A stretch of DNA of 63,101 bases from Streptomyces prunicolor NBRC 13075 (GTDB lineage Bacteria > Actinomycetota > Actinomycetes > Streptomycetales > Streptomycetaceae), in contig NZ_BARF01000073.1 in assembly GCF_000367365.1 (NCBI RefSeq), positions 1 to 63,101 on the forward strand, written 5' to 3'. Shown here piece by piece: positions 8,272 through 16,351 of the stretch. The position numbers and the translations under genes were made by a program. The notes under the pieces are model-generated. The model was not told the origin of the DNA and did not search any database. It saw only the letters and a list, made by a program, of their open reading frames with translations. Every line of letters begins with the position of its first letter. Position 1 is the first letter of the stretch.

Positions 8272-9312
8272 TCAGGTTCTGGTGGCCACCGACGACAGTA
8301 CTGACGCCGATTTCGCCGACCAGTCAGAAGTGATCACACTTGCGTGATCCGCTGCCAATAGTGCCAATTTGGCGGCGACTTCCGCGTCTGTCGGGGCGGT
8401 TGAGGAGATCGCCGGGGCCACCGCGTACGCGTCCGTCATGATCAGGATGTAGTGGTTCGTGGAGTAGAACGAGGTGTCGTATCCGTTGTTGACGTACGTC
8501 GCCGCGTCACCGTCGAAGAAGATGAACCACGGGCGGATCGACGTGTCCGAGGTCCAACGGGTCGCCCTGGGATCGCCGTTGGCCGCGCCCAGCACCGCCG
8601 GGAAGGCCTGCGCCTGGGCGATCGTGCCGGCCGCGTACAGGTCGCGCAGATGGTCGCCGTACTCCTGGTCCGTCCAGTAGCTGTCGAACGGGTTGGCCTG
8701 CTCGACCGTGCCCGGGATCAGTTCGAAGATGAACTTGCCCTTGAGGTCGTCACGGGAGGGCCACGCGTTCGCCTTGGCCGCCGCGTCGAGCGTGGAGTAG
8801 GAGGAGCCGAGGAGGTCGGACGGCTTGTAGACGCTGCTGCCGAGCTTCTGCGAGACCAGGGTGTCGAAGGCGGTCGGGCCCAGGCCGATGGTCTGGTTGA
8901 AGCCCACCTTCATCTCCACCTTGATGATGACGGGAGCGTGGTCCGGGTGCAGGGTGTTCCAGGCGGCCATGTTGTCCAGGCAGCTGCCGAGGTCCTGGTT
9001 GCGGTCCTTGCTGTACAGGTCGGCGGGGGTGCTCGCGTACTCGCAGTTGTTGTCGTTGGCGAACAGGTCGCTGTGGCTGACCCGCCAGCGCTTGCTCAAG
9101 CTGTCGACGTAGACGTCCAGTTCGAGCAGTGAGGCCCCGGAGTCCAACGCCTGCGCCCAGTACGTGTACTTGTCCTTCTCGTACGCGTTGTGCGTCCCGA
9201 TCGTCGTCGTCTCGGAGAACTTCGCCGCCGCCGCGTGGGCGTTGCCCGCGGCCCCCGTCAGCAGCAGGGCCGTCGTGCCCAGCAGTGCCGCCAGCCGTCT
9301 TATCGCCTTCAT
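8272..9312 (-). CDS. Secreted phosphatidylinositol-specific phospholipase C (calcium-dependent type)
   Basis: 346 residues with a clear signal peptide (MKAIRRLAALLGTTALLLTG, cleavage after AHA). The PI-PLC X domain shows the first catalytic His in TTIGTHNAYE, acidic ligands in LLELDVYVD, and a second His in WRVSHSDL. This resembles the Streptomyces antibioticus PI-PLC group, which uses Ca2+ rather than an Arg. It would cleave phosphatidylinositol outside the cell. It is followed by the GH25 gene, giving a two-gene set of lipid- and wall-directed enzymes. Confidence 0.9.
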   Translation of the reverse strand: MKAIRRLAALLGTTALLLTGAAGNAHAAAAKFSETTTIGTHNAYEKDKYTYWAQALDSGASLLELDVYVDSLSKRWRVSHSDLFANDNNCEYASTPADLYSKDRNQDLGSCLDNMAAWNTLHPDHAPVIIKVEMKVGFNQTIGLGPTAFDTLVSQKLGSSVYKPSDLLGSSYSTLDAAAKANAWPSRDDLKGKFIFELIPGTVEQANPFDSYWTDQEYGDHLRDLYAAGTIAQAQAFPAVLGAANGDPRATRWTSDTSIRPWFIFFDGDAATYVNNGYDTSFYSTNHYILIMTDAYAVAPAISSTAPTDAEVAAKLALLAADHASVITSDWSAKSASVLSSVATRT

Positions 9313-9383
9313 GAGTCTCTCAAGTCCCCTTCGCCGTGGCCTAGTTGGAGCCTTGTTGGCGGCAGCAGCGTAGAGGGGAGCGG

Positions 9384-10667
9384 TTACTGTCCGGTAGCCC
9401 CTGGAGGAACATCAGCTTCCGCACGGCCCGTTTCCGGTGCGGCCGTGATCCGGTCGGCCAGTTCGGAGACCGCGGTGAGCAGTTCGGCGGGTGGCCTGTC
9501 GAGGTCCAGGGCGTGGGCCGTGACGGTGATGCCCACGCGCCGGACGACGTGCTCCGTCGGTCCGTCCCGGGTCGTCGCCGCGTAGACGAGGTGGCCGTCC
9601 GTGAGGCCCAACGCCGTGCAGTAGCCGAGGAGTTGGTAGAGGTGCTCGGTGGGTGGCGCGGGGAAGTGCCGGGCGGCGTACTTGGCGTCCACGACCGACA
9701 CCGTGCGGCCCGCGCGGTACAGGACGAGGTCCGGGCGCAGCCGGACGTGCCCTGCCTGGTCGAGGCGATGGTGCTGTTCCTGGGCGGCGCAGCGGACCCC
9801 TCGGCGGGCCAGGGTGTCGGTGAGCGCCAGGGTGAGGAAGCGTTCGAAGACGGCCGGCATGTCGAGCACGAACCCGTCGGCCGAGGTGGGGAGTTGGCCC
9901 GTGGGGCGCACCGAGCGGCCGGACAGCAGCAGTTCCGCGAGCCGAAGCGCGGGCGCGTAGCGGGAGTTGAGGCGGTTCGGGGTCCAGCGGGGGAGCGGTG
10001 TGCCGGGCGGCAGCAGGTGGACGCCGGTGAGGTGCTGGGCGAGGTGGCGCAGGGCGAGGCCGGTGTGCGGGGGGAGTTGGGGCAGGTGGGCGGCGCGGTG
10101 CAGGGCCGCGAGCAGGATGCGGTTCTCGGCGATGTCCGGGGTGTGGTCGTCGTAGCGGACGGCGATGGGGAGCGGGAGGCCGACGCGGCGCAGTTGGTCC
10201 GCCGTGCGGATCCGGCCCCGGATCAGGGGGAGTTCCTCCTCGACCGTGCGGTAGCCGTGCAGCACACCCGCGTCCAGGGTGCGGCGGGTGACGCGGGCGA
10301 GGAGGTCGGCGAGGGCGGGCAGCAGGTCGTCGGCCTCGGCCGCCTCGACCGTGTCGCGGAGCCAGGGGTCGGCGGGCGCGTAGCAGAGCAGGAACAGCAG
10401 GTTGCGGACCGGGAGTTTGGGGCGCAGATGGAGCTGGATCGCGCCGCCGGAGGGGGTGCGGAGACGGACCAGGCCGGCCTTCTGGTTTCCGGTCAGCCGC
10501 CATCGGCCGCCGGTGGCGGGGCTCAGCCGCACCAGTCCGGGCACGCCGAGCAGCGCGGCGAGCTGATCGCCGGTCAGCTCGCGCACCACACCGGGGCCGG
10601 TCTCGTCGACGGTGAGGTGCAGTGGGTCGGTGGCGCTGTTCACTGTTCTTCCGGGGGCGGCGCTCAA
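9384..10667 (-). CDS. mcrC: McrC-type subunit of a modified-DNA restriction system
   Basis: 427-residue McrC family protein. The N-terminal part is a beta-rich scaffold ending near VRNLLFLLCYAP. The C-terminal PD-(D/E)xK nuclease is visible as FERFL (Glu275), RPDLVLY (Asp313) and VVDAKY (Asp327-Ala-Lys329), followed by HLYQLLGYC. With McrB it would form a nucleotide-driven nuclease that cuts DNA carrying modified bases. The TTG start overlaps the mcrB stop (TTGA) and has GGAGGA just upstream. GTG 10643, with GGAAG, is an alternative. Confidence 0.9.
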   Translation of the reverse strand: MSAAPGRTVNSATDPLHLTVDETGPGVVRELTGDQLAALLGVPGLVRLSPATGGRWRLTGNQKAGLVRLRTPSGGAIQLHLRPKLPVRNLLFLLCYAPADPWLRDTVEAAEADDLLPALADLLARVTRRTLDAGVLHGYRTVEEELPLIRGRIRTADQLRRVGLPLPIAVRYDDHTPDIAENRILLAALHRAAHLPQLPPHTGLALRHLAQHLTGVHLLPPGTPLPRWTPNRLNSRYAPALRLAELLLSGRSVRPTGQLPTSADGFVLDMPAVFERFLTLALTDTLARRGVRCAAQEQHHRLDQAGHVRLRPDLVLYRAGRTVSVVDAKYAARHFPAPPTEHLYQLLGYCTALGLTDGHLVYAATTRDGPTEHVVRRVGITVTAHALDLDRPPAELLTAVSELADRITAAPETGRAEADVPPGATGQ

Positions 10668-12847
10668 CGCTCCTCCGCCGTGGCGGCGTTCAGCGCGGCG
10701 AGCCCGTACTCCTCCTCGACGTCGATGCCGGTGCCGTAGAGCTGGTCCTCCAGGAGGGGCAGGATCTGGGTGCGCCAGATGAGGTCGCGGCCCTCAGGGC
10801 GGGCCGCCGCCGGTTTCATCAGGTACGACGGCCCGATGGCGCGATCGGCGTCGCCCAGCCGGGAGTTGAGCGCGTCCAGCAGCCGGGCCGCCGTGTCGGG
10901 CAGCTCGCGGGCGCGCAGCCAGCGCGCCAACAGGCCCTGCACAGGCGGCAGCTCGGGCGACAGGCGGCGGAACGCGAAGCGGCGGCGCATCGCCGCGTCC
11001 ACCAGCGCGATCGAACGGTCCGCCGTGTTCATCGTCCCGATGACGAAGAGATTCCCCGGCAGATGGAACGGGTTGTCCGGGCTGTACTGCGTGGTCACCG
11101 GCTCCTCGCGGTACTCCAGCAGGAAGTACAGCTCGCCGAAGACCTTCGCCAGGTTGGCCCGGTTGATCTCGTCGATGATCAGGATGTACGGGTTCGACGG
11201 GTCCGTGCGGGCCCGCTCCGCCAGCAGCTTCAGCGGGCCCGGCACCACGTCGAACACCACCGAGCTGTTCTCGCCCCGGACCGGCCGGAACCCCTCGAAG
11301 AAGTCCTCGTAGGTGTACGAGGGGTGGAACTGCACGAGTTCCACCCGGTCGGGACCGGCCAGATGGCGGGCCAGCGCGCGGGCGAGATACGTCTTCCCGG
11401 TGCCGGGCGGCCCGTGGAAGACCAACTGCCGCTGTTCCTGGAGCTGTTCGGCGGTCTCCCGCAGCCAGTCCTGCGGCATCAGCAGCTGTGCCGCCAACTC
11501 CTCGGTGACGGAGGGCAGTTCGAGCTGCTTGGTGACATCGACCTTGATCAGCTCCTCGGCCACCACGTTCTCAAGACCGGCCTGCTCGGCCAGTTCGGCG
11601 GCCACGCTGCTGATGTCGTAGACCGTCGGTGGCCGGGTCAGTTGGGCCTGCACCGCCTCGGGCAGCTGGGTGCGCCGCAGCGGCCGGTCGGCCGTGGCCC
11701 AACGCACCGTACGGCGGCGGGAGTTGTCGGGTCCGTCGGAGAGGTCGTACGTCGGCGGACCCTGGAGGGTGCCGACGTGGACGTCGTTCGGAGTGACGGT
11801 GACGATCACGTCGCCGGGCTTCATCACCGAGAGGAACGCGTGCAGTTGGTAGGTCGCCTGGCCGCGGAGCTGGGCGCTGGCGTCGGGCATCGCCTCCGCG
11901 ACCGCGCGCTGGACCTGCGGCTTGGAGGAGTCGGCGGGGATGTCCGGCATCTCCCGCCAGGACAGGGAGCAGTAGCCGTGCGCGAGCCAGGACGGTATGA
12001 AGTTGGTGCCGTCGACGTTGTATCCGCGCACCAGCCAGCCGCGTTGCGCGTGCTCGGCCGCGCGCCGCCGCCAACGGCCCTGCCAGGGCTCGGCGTAGAA
12101 GTCGACCGGTTCTCCGGACCGCGCCTCCAGGGCTTGGTGGAGCGCGAGCAGATCGCGGTCCTGGTCGCCGGTCGGTTCGGGCAGGTCGTCGGTGAAGGCG
12201 CCGAGAATCTCCTGCTTGTGATAAATGCTGGCGATGGGCTCGAACACGTCTGGGAAGAGCAGATGCAGCAGGACGTGGATCTGCGCGCGCCCCTTCTTGT
12301 GCCCCTCCGACTCCTGGACCGCGAAGCACTCGGCGCGGAACGTCCACGGGTTGTCCAGGACCAACTCCCGTTCCGCCGGGCGCAGTCCGGCGAGCCGCTC
12401 CACCAGCAGGACCAGGATCTGGAACTGCGCCCAGCGGTAGTTCAGGAAGCCCTGGCCGCCGTGGATGAACCCGCCCAGACCACTCTCCAGATCGGCAGGG
12501 ATCGTCACCGGCCGGTCGGCCCAGGACAGCACCTCGCCGATGATCTCGCGCTTCTTGGCCAGCCCTATCTGCTCCGGCACCAGCGGCGCCATGTTCACGA
12601 ACAGCAGCTCGGCCGCCAGCGCGATCGTCTCGTCCGGCGCGCCGTCGAGCTGGCGGCGCAGCTTGACCAGGAACGTGTCCGAGGACTCGTCCGGGTGGTC
12701 CACGAAGCGGACGCGCAGATCGGCCGCCGTCCGCTCGGTCCACGCCTCCCACTCCGGCATGAACGCGGACCGCCCGCTCAGCAGCCCGTCCCGGAACACG
12801 CGCTGCACCGCCGCCACGACCTCGGCGCCCTCGGACCGTTCTGCCAC
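10664..12847 (-). CDS. mcrB: McrB-type AAA+ motor/recognition subunit of the restriction system
   Basis: 727 residues from the chosen GTG start (AGGGGG 8 nt upstream). Residues 1-260 are a helical region common to actinobacterial McrB-like proteins. Residues about 270-410 look like a PUA/EVE-type base-reading module (WLVRGYN, MKPGDVIVTVTPNDVHVGTL, RRRTVRW). Residues 470-700 are the AAA+ motor: Walker A GPPGTGKT at 479-486, Walker B ILIIDEINRAN at 555-565, and sensor GTMNTADRS. McrB motors of this type use GTP. It overlaps mcrC by 4 nt. The modified base recognised is unknown; the reader differs from E. coli McrB-N. Confidence 0.88.
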   Translation of the reverse strand: MAERSEGAEVVAAVQRVFRDGLLSGRSAFMPEWEAWTERTAADLRVRFVDHPDESSDTFLVKLRRQLDGAPDETIALAAELLFVNMAPLVPEQIGLAKKREIIGEVLSWADRPVTIPADLESGLGGFIHGGQGFLNYRWAQFQILVLLVERLAGLRPAERELVLDNPWTFRAECFAVQESEGHKKGRAQIHVLLHLLFPDVFEPIASIYHKQEILGAFTDDLPEPTGDQDRDLLALHQALEARSGEPVDFYAEPWQGRWRRRAAEHAQRGWLVRGYNVDGTNFIPSWLAHGYCSLSWREMPDIPADSSKPQVQRAVAEAMPDASAQLRGQATYQLHAFLSVMKPGDVIVTVTPNDVHVGTLQGPPTYDLSDGPDNSRRRTVRWATADRPLRRTQLPEAVQAQLTRPPTVYDISSVAAELAEQAGLENVVAEELIKVDVTKQLELPSVTEELAAQLLMPQDWLRETAEQLQEQRQLVFHGPPGTGKTYLARALARHLAGPDRVELVQFHPSYTYEDFFEGFRPVRGENSSVVFDVVPGPLKLLAERARTDPSNPYILIIDEINRANLAKVFGELYFLLEYREEPVTTQYSPDNPFHLPGNLFVIGTMNTADRSIALVDAAMRRRFAFRRLSPELPPVQGLLARWLRARELPDTAARLLDALNSRLGDADRAIGPSYLMKPAAARPEGRDLIWRTQILPLLEDQLYGTGIDVEEEYGLAALNAATAEER

Positions 12848-12925
12848 GACGTCCACCCCCTGGTGCTTGAAGTGCCCACAGTAGAAGGGGTCCTGGTGGC
12901 GCGGTCGCACGGTCGACGATAAGTC

Positions 12926-12967
12926 TGTTCTTGTTTCCAGTACATTGTGTTCTGTTAAGTGAGAACA
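12926..12967. promoter_or_regulatory. Three TGTTCT half-sites in the AT-rich region upstream of mcrB
   Basis: TGTTCT occurs at 12926-12931 and 12948-12953, and its complement AGAACA at 12962-12967. The last two form an inverted repeat with an 8-bp spacer. This stretch is strikingly AT-rich for the window and lies between the divergent mcrB gene and the broken monooxygenase gene. It may be an operator; no known regulator is implied. Confidence 0.4.
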
Positions 12968-12980
12968 ATATTCTCCTTCA

Positions 12981-13819
12981 ATGAATCGTCCTGGTATGGG
13001 GTTGGCTCTTCGCTTCGACTTCCGCAACCCGGAGTCGGCCGGTACGGCCATGGCCGACCGGTACGCGGCCGCCCTCGACATGGCCGAGTGGGCCGACGGG
13101 CTCGGGTGTGCGCGGATCACCGTGTCCGAGCACCACGGCTCCGCGGACGGCTATCTGCCCAGCCCGGTCCAGATGCTCGCGGCGATGGCCGCCCGCACCA
13201 AGCAAGTCCGCTTCCTGATCGCCGCGTTGATCGCGCCCTTCCACGATCCGCTGCGCCTGGCCGAGGAGTTGACGGTTCTCGACTCAGCTATCGGGGCCGC
13301 ACGGTGCGCGTCACGCCCGCGCCGTACCGGCCCGGCGGCCCTGCCGTCCTGCTCGGCGGCAGCAGCGAACCGGCCGCGCGCCGGGCCGCCCGGATCGCCG
13401 ACGGGTTCGTCCCCTCCGTGCCCGAGGTGTGGGAGTACTACCGCGACGAGGTCGGCAAGTTGGGCCGCCCCGACCCCGGTCCCAGCCCGATCGGGCCGAA
13501 CCAAGTGGTGGCCCTCGCCGAGGACCCCGACGAGGGCTGGGAGCGGATGGCGCCGTTCTTCCTGCACGAGACCAACGCCTACGGCGAATGGCAGGCCCAG
13601 GACGACGTGGCCGCGCCCTTCCGTACGGCCGAGGGGCTGGCCGAGCTGCGGTGCGGCGACCAGTACCGGGTCCTCGCACCCGAGCGGTTCCTGACCGAAC
13701 TCAAGGCCGTGCCAACGCCGTTCAGGCAATTCCATCCGCTGTGCGGGGGCATGCCGATGGATCTCGCGTGGTCGAGCCTGCGGCTGTTCGAGCGGGAGGT
13801 GCTGCCCGCGTTCGGATAG
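12981..13819 (+). pseudogene. LLM-class flavin-dependent monooxygenase, internal deletion and frameshift
   Basis: The first part (12981 to about 13287) reads MGLALRFDFRNPE through PLRLAEELTVLD, the N-terminus of a bacterial luciferase-like monooxygenase. The coding then moves to another frame, which resumes at YRGRTVRVTPAPYRPGGPA and runs to 13819. Between TVLD and YRGRT the family normally has about 60 residues (the GGR-GxG region and acyl-substrate loop), and these are missing. A deletion of about 200 bp that is not a multiple of three, with its junction near 13285-13295, explains this. The product cannot be functional. The flanking codons show no other decay, so the event looks recent. Confidence 0.8.
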
Positions 13820-14007
13820 CGGGCCGCGCGCGGCACGTCTGGGAACTTCCTGGGAACCCGCGCCGGATGCGGGCCGCCCCGCGCCCGTGACCTGCGCCCG
13901 GTCCGCGCCGACTCTCAGAAACCTCCCAGAACCTCTCCGGAACCCGGCAAACGCGTACGCCACCTTGTGCGGACGACGTCCCCGAACCGCTCCGGAGGGT
14001 CCCCGCG

Positions 14008-15618
14008 ATGCCTGCCTCTAGTACCTCTCCTACCTCTACGACCGCAAGGTCCCGTCCCGTTTCCCGTCCGGTGTCCGTCCCCAGGCCGGACGGTCCGGGA
14101 GCGAGCGCCCTCGAAGGAGCGGCGGCCGCGCTGTGCGGACTCGTCGCGATGGCCGCCGTGGCGTGGCTCGCGCTGTGGCTGCTGGGGGCGGGCTCGGTCG
14201 GATCGCCGGTCGCGATGGCAATGGCCTTGGCCGCCATGGCAGTTGGTGGGTCGATGAGCGCCGGTTCGGTCAACACGGCGAACAGCACGGGCAGTTCGGG
14301 GTCGATGGGTTCGATACTGTCCGGCCTCTTCGGCGGTGGCGGGGGCGGCATGAGCCCGTCGATGGGCGGGGCGGCCTCGGTCATGCCGCTCGGGGTGACG
14401 CTGGTCGGGTCCCTGGTGCTGTGGCTGGCGTTCTCCCGGCGGCTGCGCCAACGGCAGGTCACCGCACGTGAGTTGGGCGCCCGGGCGGCCGGTGCCGGGG
14501 CGGCCGCGCTGCTCGCGTTCCTGCTGGTCGCCACCCTCGCGCACGGGACGATCACCATGCCCGCCTCCGCGATGAGCAAGGGGCTCGGCGGTGGACAGAG
14601 CGCCGGGGCGGGCGCCGGTGGCGGTGCGCTGGGCGGGATGTTCGGCGGCGGCAGCGCTTCCTCGCAGGACACGACGATGTCGTACGACGTCCATGTCGGC
14701 TCGACCGTGTTCGGCGCGCTGGTGTGGGTGACCGTGGTGCTCGCGCTCGGGTGCCTGGTCAGCCGGCGGGTGCGGGTGCGGGTGCCGCTGGGCGGTGCCG
14801 TGGACCGGGTGCGGCCCGGGTGGGCGCCGAGTCTCTCCGCCGTCGTACGCACCCTCCTGGTCCTGGCCGTCGTACCGATGGTGTTGGTCACGTTCGTCGG
14901 AGTGGTGGTCGGTGGGCGGGTCGGGACCGCGGCCGGTGGGGCGCTGCTGCTGGCGCCGAACGCGCTCGCGGTGCTGCTCACGCTGGGCGTGGGCACGCCG
15001 TGGACGGCCGCGACGCACCCCGTGCAGAGCCAGGGCGGCAACCCGCTCGCCTCGATCATGGGCGCCCTGGGCGGCGGACAGCAGACCACCGCGCAGCAGC
15101 AGCCCCGCACCGAGCACCTCAGGAGCCTGTCGGCGGGCGGCTGGCCGCTGTGGCTCGCGGCCCTCGCGGTGACCGCTGTCATTCTTCTGACCTGCGCCTT
15201 CGTGGCCGTCCGGAACACGGCCCCGGCGCACACCCGCCCGCTGCACCGCTACGACGGCCCGCTCGCCCGGCACCTCGGGGCGGCCGAGCGGTTCGGGCTC
15301 GTCACGGCGGTCGTTCTGGGCTCGGCGGTCTGGCTGGCCGGGGCGTCCGGGAACCTCGGGGTGAGCATGTTCGGCAGTGAGATGGGCGGTACGCGGGCCG
15401 AGCTGACCGGCAGCGTGCTGTGGACGGTGCTGTTCGGGCTGCTGGCCGGCGGTGTGGCGGGCTTCCTGGGGAGCCTGGCGCACACAGCGGACCTTTACGG
15501 AGGAATGACATCCCCCCGCCGTATCCTCGCGCGCAAGTCCCCGTCGGCCGCGTCCCCGCACTCCCCGGCGCCGGGAACCGATCCCGGCACCCTGGAGGCA
15601 CCCCTCGGCAACCGTTGA
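14008..15618 (+). CDS. Streptophobe-family integral membrane protein
   Basis: 536 residues with many hydrophobic helices (for example near 38-60, 125-145, 165-185, 235-255, 290-320, 380-405, 430-450 and 475-500) separated by Gly/Ser/Met-rich loops such as the FGGGGGGM stretch. The composition and the Streptomyces-restricted pattern fit the streptophobe family, whose function is unknown. GGAGGG lies 8 nt before the ATG. It is followed 16 bp later by a two-component system, so it could be a sensed target or an accessory of that pair. Confidence 0.75.
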   Translation: MPASSTSPTSTTARSRPVSRPVSVPRPDGPGASALEGAAAALCGLVAMAAVAWLALWLLGAGSVGSPVAMAMALAAMAVGGSMSAGSVNTANSTGSSGSMGSILSGLFGGGGGGMSPSMGGAASVMPLGVTLVGSLVLWLAFSRRLRQRQVTARELGARAAGAGAAALLAFLLVATLAHGTITMPASAMSKGLGGGQSAGAGAGGGALGGMFGGGSASSQDTTMSYDVHVGSTVFGALVWVTVVLALGCLVSRRVRVRVPLGGAVDRVRPGWAPSLSAVVRTLLVLAVVPMVLVTFVGVVVGGRVGTAAGGALLLAPNALAVLLTLGVGTPWTAATHPVQSQGGNPLASIMGALGGGQQTTAQQQPRTEHLRSLSAGGWPLWLAALAVTAVILLTCAFVAVRNTAPAHTRPLHRYDGPLARHLGAAERFGLVTAVVLGSAVWLAGASGNLGVSMFGSEMGGTRAELTGSVLWTVLFGLLAGGVAGFLGSLAHTADLYGGMTSPRRILARKSPSAASPHSPAPGTDPGTLEAPLGNR

Positions 15619-15634
15619 ACGGGCCGGACCGCAG

Positions 15635-16351
15635 GTGTCCCGGCCCACCACCACCGACGTGAACCTGCTGGTCGTGGACGACGAGCCGACCGTACGGGAG
15701 CTGCTGTGCGCGGCGCTGCGGCACGCGGGTTTCACGGTTGCGTCGGCCGCCACGGGGCAGGAGGCCCTCGACGGGGCCCGTGCCGTGTCGCCGGACCTGG
15801 TGCTGCTGGACATCATGCTGCCCGACATGGACGGCTTCGAGGTGATCCGGCGGCTGCGCGAGCAGCGCGGAGCGGCCTCCCGCTCGGGGCACATCCCGGT
15901 CGTGTTCCTCACCGCCCGTGACGCCACCCAGGACAAGATCGAGGGGCTCGTCCTCGGCGGCGACGACTACGTCACCAAGCCCTTCGACCTCCAGGAGCTG
16001 ATCGCCCGGATCGGCGCGGTGCTGCGCCGCACCAGCGGCGCCCCCTCCGCGCTGCTGCGGGTGGCCGACCTCGAACTCGACCCGGAGGGCGTCCAGACGA
16101 CCCGCGCGGGCGAGCCGATACGCCTCTCGCCCACCGAATTCCGGCTGCTGCACTACCTGATGACCAACGCCGGGCGCACGGTCGGCAAGGCGCAGATCCT
16201 CGGGCGGGTGTGGGAGTACGACTTCGGCGGCGACACCGGGATCGTCGACACGTACATCAGCTATCTGCGCCGGAAGCTGGACAACGGCGGGCCGAAGCTG
16301 ATCCACACTGTGCACGGTGTCGGGTACGTGCTGCGCGGGCCGCGGGCATGA
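15635..16351 (+). CDS. OmpR/PhoB-type response regulator
   Basis: 238 residues. The receiver domain (about 10-125) has the acidic pair in VVDDEP, the phospho-acceptor Asp in LVLLDIMLP, Thr in VFLTARD and Lys in YVTKPFD. A winged-helix effector domain ends TVHGVGYVLRGP. GTG 15635 start. The stop overlaps the kinase start by 4 nt (ATGA), so regulator and kinase are translationally coupled. Confidence 0.92.
   Translation: MSRPTTTDVNLLVVDDEPTVRELLCAALRHAGFTVASAATGQEALDGARAVSPDLVLLDIMLPDMDGFEVIRRLREQRGAASRSGHIPVVFLTARDATQDKIEGLVLGGDDYVTKPFDLQELIARIGAVLRRTSGAPSALLRVADLELDPEGVQTTRAGEPIRLSPTEFRLLHYLMTNAGRTVGKAQILGRVWEYDFGGDTGIVDTYISYLRRKLDNGGPKLIHTVHGVGYVLRGPRA

Noticed and set aside
9345..12922. 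Long + strand frames opposite mcrB and mcrC
   Set aside because: They are antisense shadows with Arg/Gln/Val-rich composition and no domain; the minus-strand frames carry complete McrB and McrC motifs.
13311..13679. Small antisense Arg/Pro-rich frame over the monooxygenase remnant
   Set aside because: No domain, no ribosome site, and composition typical of a GC-rich shadow frame.
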